Shown: positions 7,444 through 7,875 of the stretch, piece by piece
Numbering within the stretch: the first letter of the stretch is position 1
Layout of the letters: each line of letters opens with the position of its first letter
Origin: Candidatus Symbiothrix sp.
Lineage (GTDB): Bacteria; Bacteroidota; Bacteroidia; Bacteroidales; Azobacteroidaceae
DNA length: 7,875 nt
Reading direction: 5' to 3'
Assembly: GCA_031270925.1 (NCBI GenBank)
Contig: JAISWY010000300.1
Location: 1-7,875 of the forward strand
Position numbers and translations under genes: made by a program
The notes under the pieces: model-generated
What the model saw: only the letters and a program-made list of their open reading frames with translations
What the model was told of the DNA's origin: nothing
The model's database searches: none

Positions 7444-7454
7444 TAAGAAAAATC

Positions 7455-7736
7455 ATGAAAAAGACAATCATTTTAGCAATAACAATCTGCATGGCAATCA
7501 ACACATTCGCCGAACGCAGAAGTATCAAAGATCACACCGACAATTGGTTGCAAGGCGAAAACACCCAAACAGGCGGCAGTTTGCGTGGCGGCGGTTACGA
7601 CGAAGAAGACGGTCGCCCCGGGATCGACGATGACAACACCACCAATCCGGCAAATCCCAGCTTGGCGGTAGGCGGCGGCATAACCTGCCTGCTCCTGTTA
7701 GCTTCGGGATATGGCTTAACGCGCAAAAAACGGTAA
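7455..7736 (+). CDS. Small secreted protein with Gly-Gly-Gly/hydrophobic/RKKR C-terminal tail (copy B)
   Basis: This 93-residue protein is a paralogue of the one at 2494. The first 36 residues match at 27 positions: a signal peptide (MKKTIILAITICMAINTFA, cleavage after Ala19), then IKDHTDNWLQGEN. The middle (about 37-72) differs in sequence and length; it is Gly-, Asp- and Asn-rich (YDEEDGRPGIDDDNTT) and shares little beyond LRG. The tail at 73-93 is GGGITCLLLLASGYGL then T-RKKR, differing from copy A at one residue. Mature protein would be short, acidic and extracytoplasmic, with a brief hydrophobic span and a cytoplasmic basic end, either as an anchor or as a sorting signal removed later. 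It lies 141 bp after the large gene, behind two hairpins, so its coupling to that gene is looser than in copy A. Function is unknown. Confidence 0.85.
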   Translation: MKKTIILAITICMAINTFAERRSIKDHTDNWLQGENTQTGGSLRGGGYDEEDGRPGIDDDNTTNPANPSLAVGGGITCLLLLASGYGLTRKKR

Positions 7737-7809
7737 AAACAAAAGCCGATTCAAACAAGAGGCTGTCTCAAAAGGGGTGCATTTCAAATTGTCGTTTTGC
7801 TCCGAATTA

Positions 7810-7875
7810 TTTAACCACAAAGGTCACAGAGTTTTACACAAGGAACACAAAGTGGACATAGTGTCCTTTGTGTAA
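7810..7875 (-). repeat. Copy of the CTTTGTG hairpin repeat, inverted and cut by the window edge
   Basis: TTTAACCACAAAGGTCACAG and two following bases (7810-7831) match the reverse complement of unit 2's left arm and loop edge (2894-2915) at 20 of 22 positions. Downstream, TTACACAAGGAACAC (7834-7848) pairs with GTGTCCTTTGTGTAA (7861-7875) at 13 of 15 positions around a 12-base loop. The element probably continues past the window. The stretch 7737-7809 before it shows no gene. Confidence 0.7.

Overview
The window looks like a stretch of a Bacteroidota genome, most likely order Bacteroidales. Both large genes end in a type IX secretion (T9SS)-style C-terminal sorting domain. The complete large gene has a BspA-type leucine-rich-repeat region, a start without a Shine-Dalgarno sequence, and a TAnnTTTG-type -7 promoter box. 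The intergenic spaces hold the CTTTGTG/CACAAAG hairpin repeats familiar from this phylum. No genus can be named from this sequence.

Layout, all genes on the + strand: (1) the 3' part of a very large surface protein gene (1-2472, open at the left edge); (2) 21 bp later, a small gene for an 87-residue secreted protein with a Gly-rich, hydrophobic, basic C-terminal tail (2494-2757); (3) a 401-bp spacer with two 93-bp hairpin repeats, a short inverted repeat and a probable promoter; (4) a complete 1384-residue surface protein (3159-7313), paralogous to gene 1 over all of gene 1's visible length; (5) a 141-bp spacer with two GC-rich hairpins; (6) a 93-residue paralogue of the small protein (7455-7736); (7) a tail with another copy of the hairpin repeat, running off the right edge in inverted orientation.

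The main observation is that the unit 'giant T9SS beta-helix protein plus small Gly-tail protein' occurs twice in tandem. The giant proteins share this order: InlB-like beta repeats, right-handed beta-helix, a W...NW sandwich module, a WYxIGFPF module and the T9SS tail. They are probably exported through the T9SS to the cell surface as adhesins or polysaccharide-binding proteins. The small proteins keep both ends (signal peptide plus IKDxxDNWLQ motif, and the tail) while their middles diverge. The tail has the layout of a sortase-like C-terminal sorting signal (GlyGly-CTERM or PEP-CTERM analogues). A functional link between large and small partner is inferred from synteny only; no T9SS machinery or sorting peptidase is present in the window.
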